This document shows positions 6,359 through 6,761 of a stretch of DNA of 6,761 nucleotides, one piece after another. The translations under genes were made by a program, and so were the position numbers. Position 1 is the first letter of the stretch. Every line of letters begins with the position of its first letter. Source of the DNA: Chlamydiota bacterium (GTDB taxonomy: Bacteria; Chlamydiota; Chlamydiia; Chlamydiales; Rhabdochlamydiaceae). Location: NCBI GenBank assembly GCA_016866585.1, contig VGMB01000085.1, positions 1 through 6,761 on the forward strand, in the 5' to 3' direction. The notes below the pieces were generated by a model that did no database searches, was not told the origin of the DNA, and saw only the letters and a list, made by a program, of their open reading frames with translations.

Positions 6359-6761
6359 ATGAAAATTAATTATGTAATTTATTTTGCGGCAGTTCCCTTT
6401 ACTGCTCTTTTTGCTGAAGAGATTTCATCAAATGATCTTTATGAAACTGCTTTAGACTCTGAAGAGGTAGCTCTTAATTTAGAAAGTAATTTAAGTGAGA
6501 TCGCCTATGCAGATCCACAAGATACAATCATGATGTCGAGTTCTAAGGTTTTTATGTCTAGTCAGCTCAGAGATTCCAAGCGATTATTCGCGCTTGGTGA
6601 AGTTTTACTATGGAGGGCGCAACAATCAGGTCTAGGTTTTGCTATTGAAAAACAAACCAGTTCGACAACAACAAAAGCTAAAGTAAAAAGTCCAGAATAC
6701 GACTGGGATTGGGGATTTAGACTAGGATTTGGATACACTCTTCCACATGACGACTGGGATC
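6359..6761 (+). CDS. MOMP-like (Legionella-type) outer-membrane porin, 5' part
   Basis: 134 codons are visible before the right edge; the gene is incomplete only because the window ends. Residues 1-19 form a signal peptide (Lys2, a hydrophobic core, and LFA before an acidic mature start EEISS), so the product is exported through Sec. After an acidic spacer (20-55), residues 77-98 give FALGEVLLWRAQQSGLGFAI, and 113-134 give YDWDWGFRLGFGY followed by TLPHDDWD. This 'gELLxWrAqxxGLxyA ... DWGFRxGxGYxLPHDxWD' pattern is what I recognise from the Legionella major outer membrane protein family and its chlamydial relatives, beta-barrel porins of the cell surface. The start is set by the signal peptide, but the ribosome site is poor (GAAG at 6352-6355), unlike the strong sites of neighbouring genes. 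Own promoter upstream. The barrel itself is mostly outside the window. Confidence 0.8.
   Translation, partial: MKINYVIYFAAVPFTALFAEEISSNDLYETALDSEEVALNLESNLSEIAYADPQDTIMMSSSKVFMSSQLRDSKRLFALGEVLLWRAQQSGLGFAIEKQTSSTTTKAKVKSPEYDWDWGFRLGFGYTLPHDDWD

Noticed and set aside
1..6761. tRNA, rRNA, CRISPR array, insertion sequence or attachment site
   Set aside because: The intergenic stretches contain no cloverleaf with the TTCGA-type loop, no regularly spaced repeats, and no transposase or terminal inverted repeats.

Overview
The window reads as AT-rich chromosomal DNA from an environmental ('Chlamydia-like') member of the phylum Chlamydiae. Four signs point the same way. The malate dehydrogenase has the chlamydial nucleotide-binding signature (GSAGQIAYS). 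It sits directly upstream of a citrate synthase, an enzyme that the animal-pathogen Chlamydiaceae lack but amoeba- and arthropod-associated chlamydiae keep. The right edge starts a gene for a Legionella-type MOMP-like porin, a family expanded in groups such as Simkaniaceae, Rhabdochlamydiaceae and Waddliaceae. The left third carries type III secretion translocator-like proteins (CopB/SctE/IpaB type). The family-level placement is inference; a Simkania/Rhabdochlamydia-like organism fits best, but the sequence alone does not prove it.

Layout. On the minus strand, bases 1-122 hold the 5' end of a gene running off the left edge. Its N-terminus is clearly paralogous to that of the next gene to the right, a complete 741-residue translocator-like protein (380-2605) with its own hairpin/T-run terminator. 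To the right of that, still on the minus strand, is a DMT/EamA-family 10-helix transporter (2931-3859) broken by a single-base frameshift near 3260; a strong promoter precedes it and a hairpin follows it. A divergent intergenic region (3860-4054) separates it from the plus-strand pair mdh (4055-5047) and gltA (5059-6222), spaced by 11 bases and ended by a strong intrinsic terminator (6234-6277). A MOMP-like outer-membrane protein gene with its own TTGACA-type promoter starts at 6359 and runs off the right edge.

How the genes work together. Mdh and GltA catalyse consecutive steps (malate to oxaloacetate, then condensation with acetyl-CoA to citrate) and form an evident two-gene operon feeding the TCA cycle. 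The flanking genes belong to the host interface and cell envelope: two tandem translocator-like paralogs that would act at the host membrane after type III secretion, and a surface porin. No mobile element, tRNA, rRNA or CRISPR array was seen. The most noteworthy items are the tandem divergent translocator paralogs, the unusual architecture of the complete one, and the frameshifted transporter.
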